64,000 nucleotides of DNA from JABDMH01 sp965223165 (GTDB lineage: Bacteria; Bacteroidota; Bacteroidia; Chitinophagales; Saprospiraceae), in the NCBI GenBank assembly GCA_965223165.1, contig CBDCVQ010000020.1, positions 620,001-684,000 on the forward strand. The letters run 5' to 3'. The translations under genes and the position numbers were made by a program. Below are positions 9,001-17,418 of this stretch, in pieces. How positions within the stretch are numbered: the first letter of the stretch is position 1; each line of letters begins with the position of its first letter. A model generated the notes under the pieces. It had not been told where the DNA came from and ran no database searches. It was given only the letters and a program-made list of their open reading frames with translations.

Positions 9001-10117
9001 AGCGCACGGTCTCACCCGATGGCATCTGCACGGTACCGCCATCCAAGTGTTTACGTGTCACGGTCACATAGCCCTCGCTGATGTCATAGCACTCGCTCGA
9101 AATGGCAGCACCTGTCAGGTCCTGGCCTTCGGTGAGCAAAAAGTCTCCGGTGAATGACACGGCCCAAACCAGGCAAACTCCTGCACCGGCGCCTTCAAAG
9201 TCAACAGCATTGCCTCCGGGCAAGCCCAGGATCATGCCTTCTTCGTCGGTCACCACATATCGTATCTGCCCCTTGGCATCATCGTCTGCTGCAAAAGACA
9301 CCTCGTCGGCCGTGCCATCTCCTACACATAATGTCACCTCTGTATCACCATCGGTGGTCAGTACTCCCGACACCTCCGGCATCGCTCGAACCACTGTGAT
9401 CATGTTTTCACTGAGGCCAAAGCACCCAGTGGCAAGCTCGTCGGTCAGCGCATTGTCTCCGACCTCTGCCACCAATTCACCCATGTAGTTCAGCCCCCAG
9501 ACTAGGCAAACGCCTTCGCCTGCCCCTTCAAAGTCCTGCGAACTGCCTGGAGGAATGCCGAGAATATTGTACTGTGGGTCGGTGATGATGTAGGTGAACC
9601 CACCTTGAGAGGATCCGTCGTACGAAAAGTTGACGACGTCCGAAATATCGTCACCCGGGCAGGTGTATACATGGCTAGCCCCATCGCTGGTGGCGACGGT
9701 ACCGGATCCGAGCAAAATCCTGGTTACCTCGACATAGTTTGGGGATACTTCGTAGCAGAAATCGGAAAAGACCGCCTCCGAGATATGGCTTCCAATGGGC
9801 ATTTGCGGTATGCCCCACCAGGATACACCGTACACACGGCACACCCCAGGCGGAGCAGCCCCAAAGTCGATCCGAAAGTCGTAGCTCACGGCAAGCACAT
9901 TGCCGTCGCTGTCCGTGATGGCATAAAAGTATGGGGTGGCTTGCGTCCCAGGCTTCATGCGAACGGTGGTCATCGAGCTGCCTAAGCAAATCTCTACCTC
10001 CGTGACGCCGTCCCGGGTAGATACGGGCAAGTCAGCCAGACACTGTGCTCTCAGGGGAGTATCACTTCCCCCCAGTAACACCAGCCCAGCCAAGATGGCT
10101 AAAGTACTGATTCTCAT
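6077..10117 (-). CDS. giant secreted protein with eleven ~112-residue repeats and T9SS C-terminal sorting domain
   Basis: Protein of 1346 residues with no family I can name. A signal peptide covers residues 1-24 (hydrophobic ILAGLVLLGG core, cleavage near LRAQ). Eleven tandem units of ~112 residues follow. A typical unit runs: GGTV, a short variable loop, YTCTQDG, a DVVxF strand, SNSKYIYVITSPTLEILGI, DFDGAPPGTCWVWGLAYTG, VGDNAGEIALSDDCFDLSDN and YIEVIRD. Three cysteines recur per unit. Units 4-10 are closest to each other; units 1-3 and 11 have diverged and use EVxxCxGDG or a cysteine-free VQIIAGDG variant. The last ~80 residues form a T9SS type A sorting domain ending GLAPGMYVLTVYNG and KVLVH. 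It probably acts as an extracellular or surface structural or adhesive protein (inference). A strong terminator follows the gene. Confidence 0.85.
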   Translation of the reverse strand: MRISTLAILAGLVLLGGSDTPLRAQCLADLPVSTRDGVTEVEICLGSSMTTVRMKPGTQATPYFYAITDSDGNVLAVSYDFRIDFGAAPPGVCRVYGVSWWGIPQMPIGSHISEAVFSDFCYEVSPNYVEVTRILLGSGTVATSDGASHVYTCPGDDISDVVNFSYDGSSQGGFTYIITDPQYNILGIPPGSSQDFEGAGEGVCLVWGLNYMGELVAEVGDNALTDELATGCFGLSENMITVVRAMPEVSGVLTTDGDTEVTLCVGDGTADEVSFAADDDAKGQIRYVVTDEEGMILGLPGGNAVDFEGAGAGVCLVWAVSFTGDFLLTEGQDLTGAAISSECYDISEGYVTVTRKHLDGGTVQMPSGETVRYTCTQDGSDDLVTFESMGATGPNFTYIITSPSLEILGIPPGNSQNFDGAPPGTCLVWGLSYTGELTAAVGDNAGEIALSDECYDLSDNYIEVIRDVPEGGTVSMPNGENKTYTCTQDTSADVVMFQRQGTSNSKFIYVITSPTLEILGLEPNDRHDFNNAPPGTCWVWGMAYTGQIIAEVGDNVADGPLTDDCFDLSDNFIEVIRDVPDGGRVSTPPGATTVYTCTQDGKTDRVPFSHAGASNSKYIYVITSPTLEILGITSESSHDFDGAPPGTCWVWGLAYTGDLLAAVGANAGEVPLASDCYDLSDNFIEVIRDRPEGGTVRMPSGDTVRMTCTQDGTPDVVMFENTGSPNAKYAYIITSPTLEVLGVPPGNSQDFDGAPSGICWVWGVSYTGNLTVEVGDNASEIALSSDCYDLSDNYIEVIREVPDGGTVQLAGGGDTYYTCTQDGTDDVLTFESAGAIGPNFTYVITSPSLEILGIPDGNTQNFDGAPPGTCLVWGLSYTGALLAEVGQNAGEVDLSDECFDLSDNYIEVIRDVPDGGTVRTPSGDTKVKVYTCTQDGEPDVVEFEHEGHSNSKYIYVITSPALEILGIETNDYHDFDDAPPGTCWVWGMAYTGAVIAAVGDNVADGPLTDDCFDLSDNYIEVVRDVVDGGQVQMPGGGTKIYTCTQDGVSDFVEFEHSGASNSKYVYIITSPTLRILGITTNDGHDFDDAPPGTCWVWGLAYTGRLLADVGENAGEIALSNDCYDLSDNYIEVIRDVPDGGTVSTSDGATEVQIIAGDGAPDEISFESAGQSNSKYAYVITDDNNTILGLPPANAQDFEGAGEGVCRVWGLSYTGELLAQVGDDAASVQLSDGCFDLSDNYVEIVRTSLVLSDANAESRGRAAEAIQLTVVNPTVDRRIVGVVQQAESAPMWLIIHDLQGNMIGRRQLGEQVGTIEIDWAVDGLAPGMYVLTVYNGQVRQARKVLVH

Positions 10118-10352
10118 TTGTGTATAATTTTGATATTGGTGAATGCCCCCAAGGTAGGCGGCTACTATTGCCAGAGTATCACCAAAGAATCACAATAAGA
10201 TCACGACCGTCGTGCGCAGGATGAAACCTAGACTTTTCACGCTGCAAGCGAGGGTGCCACAGCCCCACCGAAGCCCACAGGGACAAAGAATAGGATGGCC
10301 CCTCCGCCCAGCCACCGGTGGACACACCTCGGCCCATCGTCCCACCGGACGA

Positions 10353-11807
10353 CTATGCTTGTGCCTGGTAGGCAGGTAAGTTGAAGATGAAGGAAGCGCC
10401 CTGTCCGGATTCAGAAAGGACCTTGATACTCTGATTGTGGATTTCCAGAATTTTCTTGACAATAGCCAGTCCCAGCCCGGCACCTTTGCGCTTGTCTTTC
10501 GACCGATCAAACCGCCTATAGCGCTCGAAAATGTACGATTGCTCCTGCTCCGGAATCCCCGGCCCGTCGTCCGAAATATTTATCCGAACGGCATCATCGG
10601 TGGGCTCCAGGTGGATGTTGACGGTCCCTTTGTTCTGAGTGTATTTCAATGAGTTGTCTACGATGTTGCTGATGGCCCGCTCGACCAATCCGACATCGGC
10701 AAACACCATGGGCAAGTCCTTCGGGGCATCCATCTGCAGCTGAATCTCCTTCTCCTCTGCCATGACCTTGAACTTTAGAATGATGTCCTGGATGAGATCG
10801 GTGATATGAAATGGCTCCTTCTCCGGTGAGATTTCTCTGGCCTCGAGCTTGGAGTATTCGAAGAGCTGATCGATGAGTTGGGATAGATTCTCCGTACTGT
10901 CGTGTACCACTTTTAGGTAGCGTCTCCGCTCCTTCTTCTTCAGATCCTTTTTCATGACCAGGGTCTCGACATAGCCGGTGATCACCGAGAGGGGTGTCCG
11001 GAGATCATGAGAGACATTGGCGATGAGCTCCCGCCGCAGCTTCTCCACTGACTTCATCTCGTTGATATTGCCCACGATCTGGTCAGCCATCTCGTTGAAT
11101 GTCTCGCCCAGCGTGTTGAAATCACCCACCGCCGGTGCTCGCGCCGTCAGGTCACCCTCCTTAAAGCGGCGCACGCTATACATGACCTTGCGCAGATTGC
11201 GGGTGAGATAGAGGAATGCCAAAATGCCCAACAAAAGGGCCACGGAGAGCGAGATGAGAAAGGTCTTGGATCCCAACTGCAGCACATAGCTGCCGATCAG
11301 GGTAGAGAGCACGGAGGCCTGCTCCTCACTGGCCAATATGACATACACAAAGCCCTGCGTCTCTCCGTCTTCCTCGATGGGGGCTGCCGAAAAGACCTTC
11401 TGAAACCCGGGATTGCGCGGATCATCTCCTTTGACGACCCGGTCATCGCTTGCCTCCATCAATTCGTAGATCGGCTCCAACGACACCTTGGTCAACTTCA
11501 CTTGCTTGTAGGGAGCTACGTAGGTGATGATATTGCCCTCCATGTCCAACAGATAGACCTCCACGCTAGGATTGATCACCATCATCGAATGCATAATGTC
11601 TTGGATGGCATTGGTGTCTACCTTGCCATCAATCAGGGGTGACACCTCCTGCACCGTGTGCGAGGCGATATTCTTGTTGAGCTTTTGGTTAGCCTCATCA
11701 AAGTACTGCCGTGAGGTCAAGGCCGTCAGATAGATATACACCGATCCGATGGCCACGATGATAAAGAGAAACACCAGCGAAAGCTTCCAAAATAGTCTGT
11801 TGTTCAT
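10353..11807 (-). CDS. two-component sensor histidine kinase with HAMP domain
   Basis: Membrane kinase of 484 residues. TM1 is at residues ~7-29, a ~150-residue periplasmic sensor region follows, and TM2 (LISLSVALLLGILAFLYL) is at ~183-203. Next come a HAMP domain (RRFKEGDLTARAP), a HisKA domain with the phospho-accepting histidine in NVSHDLRTPLSVI, and a HATPase_c domain with N box NIVDNSLKY, G1 DDGPGIPEQ and G2 GAGLGLAIVKK. The stimulus is unknown. It lies 15 bp downstream of the OmpR-type regulator in the same direction, so they form one operon and presumably one signalling pair. Confidence 0.94.
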   Translation of the reverse strand: MNNRLFWKLSLVFLFIIVAIGSVYIYLTALTSRQYFDEANQKLNKNIASHTVQEVSPLIDGKVDTNAIQDIMHSMMVINPSVEVYLLDMEGNIITYVAPYKQVKLTKVSLEPIYELMEASDDRVVKGDDPRNPGFQKVFSAAPIEEDGETQGFVYVILASEEQASVLSTLIGSYVLQLGSKTFLISLSVALLLGILAFLYLTRNLRKVMYSVRRFKEGDLTARAPAVGDFNTLGETFNEMADQIVGNINEMKSVEKLRRELIANVSHDLRTPLSVITGYVETLVMKKDLKKKERRRYLKVVHDSTENLSQLIDQLFEYSKLEAREISPEKEPFHITDLIQDIILKFKVMAEEKEIQLQMDAPKDLPMVFADVGLVERAISNIVDNSLKYTQNKGTVNIHLEPTDDAVRINISDDGPGIPEQEQSYIFERYRRFDRSKDKRKGAGLGLAIVKKILEIHNQSIKVLSESGQGASFIFNLPAYQAQA

Positions 11808-11822
11808 GAGCGTGTGTTCTGA

Positions 11823-12524
11823 TTAAATATCCTCGTTAAACCGGTATCCGATGCCCCAGGTCGTAAGGATGTAGTTGGGGGCTGACATATCTGGCTCTAC
11901 CTTGGCACGAAGGCGATTAATATGAGAGTTGACCGTATGGGCAAACCCTTCAAAGTCATAGCCCCAGATCAGATTGAGCAGCCGATTGCGATTGTAGCTG
12001 ACGCCAGGATTGGAGGCTAAGAGCACAAGCAGATCAAATTCCTTGGGGGATAGTTCCACTCGCTTGCCCTCGACCATCACTTTTCGCTTTTGGATATCGA
12101 TGGTCATGCCGCCGCGCTCAATCAACTGGGTTTCGTCGCGAAGGTTGTCGGCCTCACTTAGATTGGCACGACGCAGCAGCGCCTTGATCCTGGCCATGAG
12201 CTCCCGTATACTGAAGGGTTTGACCACATAATCGTCGGCACCGATTTCCAGGCCCAAGATCTTATCGATCTCCTCGCTTTTGGCCGTCAGCATCAAAATC
12301 GGAGTCGCGATGTGCTTGGCCCGCGCTCGCTTGCAGATTTCAAAACCATCCAATCGAGGCAGCATGATATCCAGTACAATCAGATCGTACCGGTTTTCCA
12401 GGATCTTCTGCAGCCCTTCCTGCCCGTCCGCGGCAGTGTCGAGTTGGCAATTGATATCGCGTAGGTGGATATCCAGCAACTCGAGCAACGAGGGATCGTC
12501 TTCTACAGCCAGGATAGAATTCAT
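11823..12524 (-). CDS. OmpR/PhoB-family response regulator
   Basis: DNA-binding response regulator of 233 residues. The receiver domain has the acidic pair in AVEDD (residues 6-10), the phospho-acceptor D52 in LIVLDIMLPRLDG and the conserved lysine in MLTAKSEE. A C-terminal winged-helix domain (residues ~130-230) carries LSPKEFDLLVLLASNPG and VNSHINRLRAKVE, typical of OmpR/PhoB. It is the first gene of an operon with the histidine kinase at 10353-11807. The target genes cannot be inferred from the window. Confidence 0.95.
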   Translation of the reverse strand: MNSILAVEDDPSLLELLDIHLRDINCQLDTAADGQEGLQKILENRYDLIVLDIMLPRLDGFEICKRARAKHIATPILMLTAKSEEIDKILGLEIGADDYVVKPFSIRELMARIKALLRRANLSEADNLRDETQLIERGGMTIDIQKRKVMVEGKRVELSPKEFDLLVLLASNPGVSYNRNRLLNLIWGYDFEGFAHTVNSHINRLRAKVEPDMSAPNYILTTWGIGYRFNEDI

Positions 12525-12612
12525 GGCCTCAAAGTACCAAAGAAAAGATCACAATAACATCACAAGGTGTAAGCCAGCCGACCTCCGTGTTCGGTCTTGC
12601 GATGGGGGTACC

Positions 12613-13218
12613 TCACCGTCCCCTGGGCCGTCGTCGCTTACCACCGGGTTGCATCACCTGCCCCCGGTGCCTATGTCGCATTGTCTTCATGGCTCCCTGA
12701 TTCTTGAGGGCCTTCTCAAACTCGGCCAGCTGCTCCTTGATCTGAGACTCGGTCACCTTTTGCTGCTTGGCTTCCCGAAGCAGTTTCTTAGCTCCTTGCA
12801 TGTTATTCTTGAGCACGGACAGGTTGGCAAGTTGCATGAAGACCATGGCACGCTCGTTGTCTGAGGGAAGGCCGGTTTGCTGGGCTTGCAGCAGCAGTCC
12901 TTCCGCATCATCGTTTCGCTTAAACTGCATGGCGATGCCACCCTTGATCATATAGTAGTACGCTCGATTGGCTTTGTACAGCCACCGGGGCAGCCAGGTG
13001 AGGTTCAATCTCTTCTCTGCTCCGAGAAAGTCCATCTTCTGCATCATCATGGCAGCAGACTGTACAGTACCTAGGAGAAAGTAGCTGACAGCCAGCAGGA
13101 TACCGATCAAGAGGAAGGGAAAGGCATACCAAAATCCGAAGAGGAAAGCCAGCACAATGCCCCCTACCAAGGAGACAAAAATCAAGGCCAGCTTGAGATA
13201 TATGTTGATCGTAAACAT
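12613..13218 (-). CDS. small membrane protein with TPR-like cytoplasmic helices, unknown function
   Basis: Protein of 201 residues that I cannot place in a named family. Residues ~8-28 and ~30-52 form two adjacent hydrophobic segments (LALIFVSLVGGIVLAFLFGF and AFPFLLIGILLAVSYFLLG), a membrane hairpin. The rest (residues ~60-170) is helical with alternating alanine and leucine positions such as ANRAYYYMIKGGIAMQFKRN and MVFMQLANLSVLKNN, resembling TPR repeats. The tail is very basic (GGKRRRPRGR). It is on the same strand as the downstream response regulator but separated by 88 bp. Confidence 0.7.
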   Translation of the reverse strand: MFTINIYLKLALIFVSLVGGIVLAFLFGFWYAFPFLLIGILLAVSYFLLGTVQSAAMMMQKMDFLGAEKRLNLTWLPRWLYKANRAYYYMIKGGIAMQFKRNDDAEGLLLQAQQTGLPSDNERAMVFMQLANLSVLKNNMQGAKKLLREAKQQKVTESQIKEQLAEFEKALKNQGAMKTMRHRHRGQVMQPGGKRRRPRGR

Positions 13219-13339
13219 CGTGTTCAGATTAAAGGGTGGTAAAGGTAAAATAAGTCTCTGTAAAGAGCCCTGATCTGGCCCTCTGAGCCCGACGGGCAGA
13301 AATCAAATTAATGTATTTTTACGGCTCCAAAAAAACAGC

Positions 13340-15274
13340 ATGTGCATGGAGGCATTGAAATACCAACTTAAATCTGTCGAAAAAATTCCGGTGAGGATCT
13401 GGGAAAACTCCAAGGAGGCCTCCAAGCATGTGGCTCGATCCATCTCACTGGCCGTGCGGCAGAAGCAACAAGATGGCGAAACGATCGTGCTGGGCCTCGC
13501 CACCGGATCTACGCCAATCAGTCTGTATCGGGAGTTGGTCCGCATCCACAAGGAGGAGGATCTCAGCTTTTCCAATGTCATCACATTCAACCTGGACGAA
13601 TACTATCCCATGCAGGCAGAGGATGCCCGTAGCTATATCCGATTTATGCACGAGCATTTCTTTGACCACGTGGACATCGACCCCAAGAATGTGAATATCC
13701 CAAGCGGTACCGTGGCCATGGACGATGTGGGCGCTTACTGTCAAGACTATGAAGAGCAGATCGAAGCGGCGGGTGGTATAGACATCCAGATTCTGGGCAT
13801 CGGTCGGACAGGACACATTGGCTTTAATGAGCCCGGGTCGTGGGAAGGGTCCCTCACGCGCCTAGTCAAGCTGGACAGCATCACCCGCAGAGATGCCATC
13901 AAGGACTTCTTCGAATTTGACAAAGTGCCTTACCGGGCCATCACCATGGGCATCGCCAGCATATTTAAGGCGAAGACGATTTACCTCATGGCTTTTGGCA
14001 TGCACAAGGCAACGATTGTCAAGCGAGCCGTGGAGGGGGAGATTAGCCCTTCCTGCCCGGCATCGTACCTGCAGAAACATGACAACGTGCGATTCATCCT
14101 GGATCAGTCAGCCTCGGGTGCATTGACAAAGGTACAGACGCCTTGGCGGGTGGGTCTCTGCAATTGGACGGACAATCTGATCGCGAGAGCTACGATCTGG
14201 TTGTCCCATCAGGTAGGCAAATCCATCCTAAAGCTGACTGATGAGGACTACAACGAGTACGGGCTGAGTGATCTGATTGTGGAGCACGACAGTGCTTACA
14301 ATATTAACATCAAGATATTTAACCGACTGCAACACACGATCACCGGCTGGCCGGGTGGCAAGCCAAATGCCGACGATTCGCAACGACCGGAGCGAGCCCT
14401 GCCTGCGAAGAAGCGGGTGATCATCTTCAGCCCGCATCCGGACGATGATGTAATCTCTATGGGAGGTACATTTATCCGGCTAGTGGAGCAGGGACACGAC
14501 GTGCATGTGGCGTACCAGACCTCCGGCAATATTGCGGTGCACGATCACGACGCACTTCGATTTGTGGAGTTTTTGCAAGAATTTGGATCCACCATCAAGG
14601 CCGACGAAGAGAAAGTCAAGCAGCTTTATAAGAAGACCACGCGCCACTTGCGCAAGAAGCAAGCCGGCGAACGCGATTTGGCCGAAATCCGAAATATCAA
14701 GGGACTGATCCGCAGAGGTGAAGCCAGAGCCGGAGCACGCGTCTGTGGTATCGACGATGACAATATCCATTTTCTGGACCTTCCCTTTTACGAGACGGGG
14801 CTGTCCAAAAAGAGTGCCCTGAGTAATAGCGACATCGAAATCGTCAAAAAATTGCTCCATGAGGTCAAGCCCCATCAGATCTACGCGGCCGGTGATCTCG
14901 TCGATCCGCACGGTACTCACACCATCTGCCTGGACGCCATCTTGTCTGCCATGGATACACTAAAGAAGGAAGCTTGGGTCAAAGACTGTTGGCTCTGGCT
15001 GTACCGAGGTGCCTGGCATGAGTGGAAGATCGACCAAATAGAAATGGCCGTACCGCTGTCGCCTACAGAACTGGCCAAAAAACGGAAAGCCATCTTCATG
15101 CACCAGTCACAAAAGGACCGCCCGCCCTTCCCCGGCAATGACGAGCGGGAGTTTTGGAAGCGGGCGGAAGACCGCAATCGAGAAACGGCGGAGGCATACA
15201 ATCAATTGGGACTCGCGGACTACGAGGCGATCGAAGCCTTTGTGCGCTGGAAGTTTGACAAGCGAAGCGTGTAG
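13340..15274 (+). CDS. glucosamine-6-phosphate deaminase fused to an LmbE/PIG-L-type deacetylase domain
   Basis: Protein of 644 residues with two catalytic domains. Residues ~18-300 are a NagB/GPI-type sugar isomerase-deaminase: GLATGSTPISLYREL binds substrate phosphate, NLDEYYPM carries the catalytic aspartate and GIGRTGHIGFNEPGS is the NagB signature. Residues ~355-600 are LmbE-like: zinc motif SPHPDDDVISMGG and the later DPHGTHTICLDAI histidines. Such fusions are known in Bacteroidetes as NagB-like proteins. The expected reaction is glucosamine-6-P to fructose-6-P plus ammonia; the LmbE part may deacetylate an N-acetylated sugar (inference). ATG 13340 or the ATG two codons later could be the start. 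A terminator follows ~160 bp after the stop. Confidence 0.9.
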   Translation: MCMEALKYQLKSVEKIPVRIWENSKEASKHVARSISLAVRQKQQDGETIVLGLATGSTPISLYRELVRIHKEEDLSFSNVITFNLDEYYPMQAEDARSYIRFMHEHFFDHVDIDPKNVNIPSGTVAMDDVGAYCQDYEEQIEAAGGIDIQILGIGRTGHIGFNEPGSWEGSLTRLVKLDSITRRDAIKDFFEFDKVPYRAITMGIASIFKAKTIYLMAFGMHKATIVKRAVEGEISPSCPASYLQKHDNVRFILDQSASGALTKVQTPWRVGLCNWTDNLIARATIWLSHQVGKSILKLTDEDYNEYGLSDLIVEHDSAYNINIKIFNRLQHTITGWPGGKPNADDSQRPERALPAKKRVIIFSPHPDDDVISMGGTFIRLVEQGHDVHVAYQTSGNIAVHDHDALRFVEFLQEFGSTIKADEEKVKQLYKKTTRHLRKKQAGERDLAEIRNIKGLIRRGEARAGARVCGIDDDNIHFLDLPFYETGLSKKSALSNSDIEIVKKLLHEVKPHQIYAAGDLVDPHGTHTICLDAILSAMDTLKKEAWVKDCWLWLYRGAWHEWKIDQIEMAVPLSPTELAKKRKAIFMHQSQKDRPPFPGNDEREFWKRAEDRNRETAEAYNQLGLADYEAIEAFVRWKFDKRSV

Positions 15275-15436
15275 CACCTAGGGACAACAGCGATGTAGCC
15301 TCCCTGCAACCGAGCAACACATCGACCGGGAGAGCAAAGTCGGGGCATCAAATGTTAAAATTGGAAAGTACCTGTCATGTTCGGATATAATGCCTTATAT
15401 TTATATCGAAAAATAGTTTTGAGTGTGTTCGTAAAA

Positions 15437-15472
15437 GCCGCAGTATCGAAAGGGATACTGTGGTTTTTTTTT
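15437..15472 (+). terminator. Rho-independent terminator downstream of the nagB-lmbE fusion gene
   Basis: The stem ccgcagtatc pairs with gatactgtgg across a short loop (15438-15463) and is followed by a run of nine T (15464-15472). It lies about 160 bp beyond the stop at 15274. A short untranslated tail, or a separate small transcript in 15300-15470, is possible but unsupported. Confidence 0.75.
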
Positions 15473-15484
15473 GCCTCATGATGC

Positions 15485-16165
15485 CTACTCGCTCCCGCTC
15501 CCAACCAGAATCCAGTTGCCACCCACATCCAGACGCAGCGCATCCCGGTATACCATCCTGAAGACGCTGTCGTAGAAGCACTCCGTCTGCTCCTTGTCCT
15601 TGATTGTCGCATATAGTCTGTTGCACAGGACGAGTCCCCGGACGCCCAGCAGGTCTCTAACCGCCTCACAACCGGCTTCAGAGCTGAAGTAGGTAGGCAC
15701 CACATCTTCTACGAACAGATCAACAATAACCAAGTCAAAGCGCTGCCGAGCGATCTTGACATAATGCTCTGCGTCTGCATGGACCATTTGCACCGGGCTG
15801 TCAAGGCGTGGAAGCGTATACTTGGAGGCCAACTCGATGATCAGTTCATCGAGTTCGACCAAGGTGTAGCGATACCGCCTCTCAAAGCTCTTCTCTAGGA
15901 TCAGTGGCACGCTGGCCAGGCCAGCCCCGAGCACCAACACCTCCGCTCCCTCTGCGGGCAGGCGAATCTCTCGGAAAGCCTTGCGAAAATTCAGATAAAG
16001 ATCATCAAATGAGTACACCGACTTGGCCGTCGAGAGTTGGTAGCGATTTTGTACCAAGCTCACAATGAGCGTCTTGTTGTGCCGGCTCGTCCGCTTCTCC
16101 AGTTCAATCTCGACAAAATGGCTCATGAGCCGCTGCCACCAAGAGACCGTGGGGGCGCTCCTCAT
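15485..16165 (-). CDS. spermidine synthase-like SAM-dependent methyltransferase-fold protein
   Basis: Rossmann-fold protein of 226 residues in the spermidine synthase-like superfamily. The nucleotide-binding loop is VLVLGAGLASVPLILE, followed by YTLVELDELIIELA (acidic ribose-binding position) and the HADAEHYV and FDLVIVDLFVEDVVP segments that match the aminopropyltransferase core. It lacks a clear N-terminal SpeE beta-domain, so the actual reaction (aminopropyl or methyl transfer) is uncertain. It overlaps the end of the GlmU-like gene by 4 bp and is likely translationally coupled to it. A functional link is unknown. Confidence 0.7.
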   Translation of the reverse strand: MRSAPTVSWWQRLMSHFVEIELEKRTSRHNKTLIVSLVQNRYQLSTAKSVYSFDDLYLNFRKAFREIRLPAEGAEVLVLGAGLASVPLILEKSFERRYRYTLVELDELIIELASKYTLPRLDSPVQMVHADAEHYVKIARQRFDLVIVDLFVEDVVPTYFSSEAGCEAVRDLLGVRGLVLCNRLYATIKDKEQTECFYDSVFRMVYRDALRLDVGGNWILVGSGSE

Positions 16166-17355
16166 GCCAGCGTACGGTACTCCCCCGTGTTTTCAAAAAT
16201 GGCCTCCAACAAGGCAGCGTCCAGCGGGGTAGCACGGTGTCCTTTCAGGGCCCGAAATCTTGCCGCAGCCTGATATGCCCTGCCAAAATCGTATTCGTCC
16301 CCGCCTCGCCGGTGCCCCCATGTAAATGAGGGGAGATATTTGTCAGGCATGCCCTCGCCAAAGACATTGCAGGAGACACCGATGACCGTGCCCGCTCCCA
16401 ACCTCGTGTGGATCGCCGTGCAGGTGTGGTCACCAATAAAGACTCCACACTTCATCCGCTCCGACGATACGAGTTTGCCGGCCGAGTAGTCATACACGCG
16501 CACCGGCGAAAAATTGTTCTTCAGATTTGAATTGGTCGTCAGTGCTCCCAGATTGCACCAGGCACCAATGACGGAATCTCCCAGGTAGCCCTCATGGGCC
16601 TTGTTGGCGTATCCCAAGAATAGACTGTTCTTCACCTCCCCTCCCACCGAGCACTGCGGGCCCAGGCAGGTCCCGCTGTAGAGGTTGGCGCCCATTTTGA
16701 CCACCGAGCCTTCCGATACGGCCACGGGACCCCGCAATCGAGCGCCATCCATCACGAGACAGTGTGGGCCCAGATAGATGGGGCCGTCCACGGCATGGAG
16801 AGTGGCGCGCTCTACATTTGCTTGCGGATGAATGTACACCGGATAGTCGCCCAAGACATCGTACGCCTGACCGGCGGCCGGATCCAGCCCCATCAGTTGC
16901 ATGTCGATGCCGATCTGCTGCGCAGACAGATGAGGCAGATCCCACAGATGCGTCACCGCTGTCAACGCCTTCTCGGAGATGGAAAAGCCAGACAAATCCT
17001 CCAGCTCAGTTCCTGAGAGCAAATGATCAAATTGATACCGGGGCAACTTGGCAGCGATCAACTCATCGTCCAACATCAAAGCCTCATTGAGTTCCAGATT
17101 CTCAATCATACGCTTCAGCTCATCCGAAGGGAGCACTCCGCCATTGATCAAGACATTGGTGTCTTCGATCCGGATAGGATAAAGGGGCTCCAGGTATTCA
17201 CTGGTGACGTGACTAAAGGTGGCGTCCGGAAAGATCTGCTGCCATTTCTCCCGAATGGTGAGTATACCAAGTCTAAGCTCACTCACCGGACGAGTGAAGG
17301 TGAAGGGTAGTAGCGTCTCCCTCAGATCGGTATCAAATAGTATGATGTTGTTCAT
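16162..17355 (-). CDS. GlmU family putative sugar nucleotidyltransferase
   Basis: Protein of 397 residues of the GlmU-like family common in Bacteroidota. The N-terminal half opens NIILFDTDLRETLLPFTFTR and continues RPVSELRLGILTIREKW, typical of this group rather than of classical GlmU with its GGxGTRM loop. The C-terminal half (residues ~190-370) is a left-handed beta-helix of hexapeptide repeats, with AGTVIGVSCNVFG and SRVIGxxC-like turns. Its substrate is not established, but an N-acetylglucosamine- or glucose-1-phosphate uridylyl/thymidylyltransferase role is likely. The ATG at 17353-17355 directly abuts the T-tract of a terminator hairpin. Confidence 0.75.
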   Translation of the reverse strand: MNNIILFDTDLRETLLPFTFTRPVSELRLGILTIREKWQQIFPDATFSHVTSEYLEPLYPIRIEDTNVLINGGVLPSDELKRMIENLELNEALMLDDELIAAKLPRYQFDHLLSGTELEDLSGFSISEKALTAVTHLWDLPHLSAQQIGIDMQLMGLDPAAGQAYDVLGDYPVYIHPQANVERATLHAVDGPIYLGPHCLVMDGARLRGPVAVSEGSVVKMGANLYSGTCLGPQCSVGGEVKNSLFLGYANKAHEGYLGDSVIGAWCNLGALTTNSNLKNNFSPVRVYDYSAGKLVSSERMKCGVFIGDHTCTAIHTRLGAGTVIGVSCNVFGEGMPDKYLPSFTWGHRRGGDEYDFGRAYQAAARFRALKGHRATPLDAALLEAIFENTGEYRTLA

Positions 17356-17357
17356 AA

Positions 17358-17391
17358 AAAAAGAGCCTTATGCGGAAACACAAGGCTCTTG
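17358..17391 (-). terminator. terminator hairpin between rpmE2 and the GlmU-like gene
   Basis: On the minus strand aagagccttg (17390-17381) pairs with taaggctctt (17370-17361), followed by TTTTTTT and then immediately ATG of the GlmU-like gene. It lies 28 bp past the rpmE2 stop. It can end rpmE2 transcription and also occupies the whole 5' region of the next gene. Confidence 0.75.
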
Positions 17392-17418
17392 ATTAATATA
17401 GTATATCTACAATCGGTT

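Noticed and set aside
15300..15470. small RNA upstream of the nagB-lmbE terminator
   Set aside because: No good promoter was found; the terminator can be explained by the nagB-lmbE transcript.
16037..16273. plus-strand ORF across the two overlapping minus-strand genes
   Set aside because: Antisense of the spermidine synthase-like and GlmU-like genes, which both have clear family motifs.
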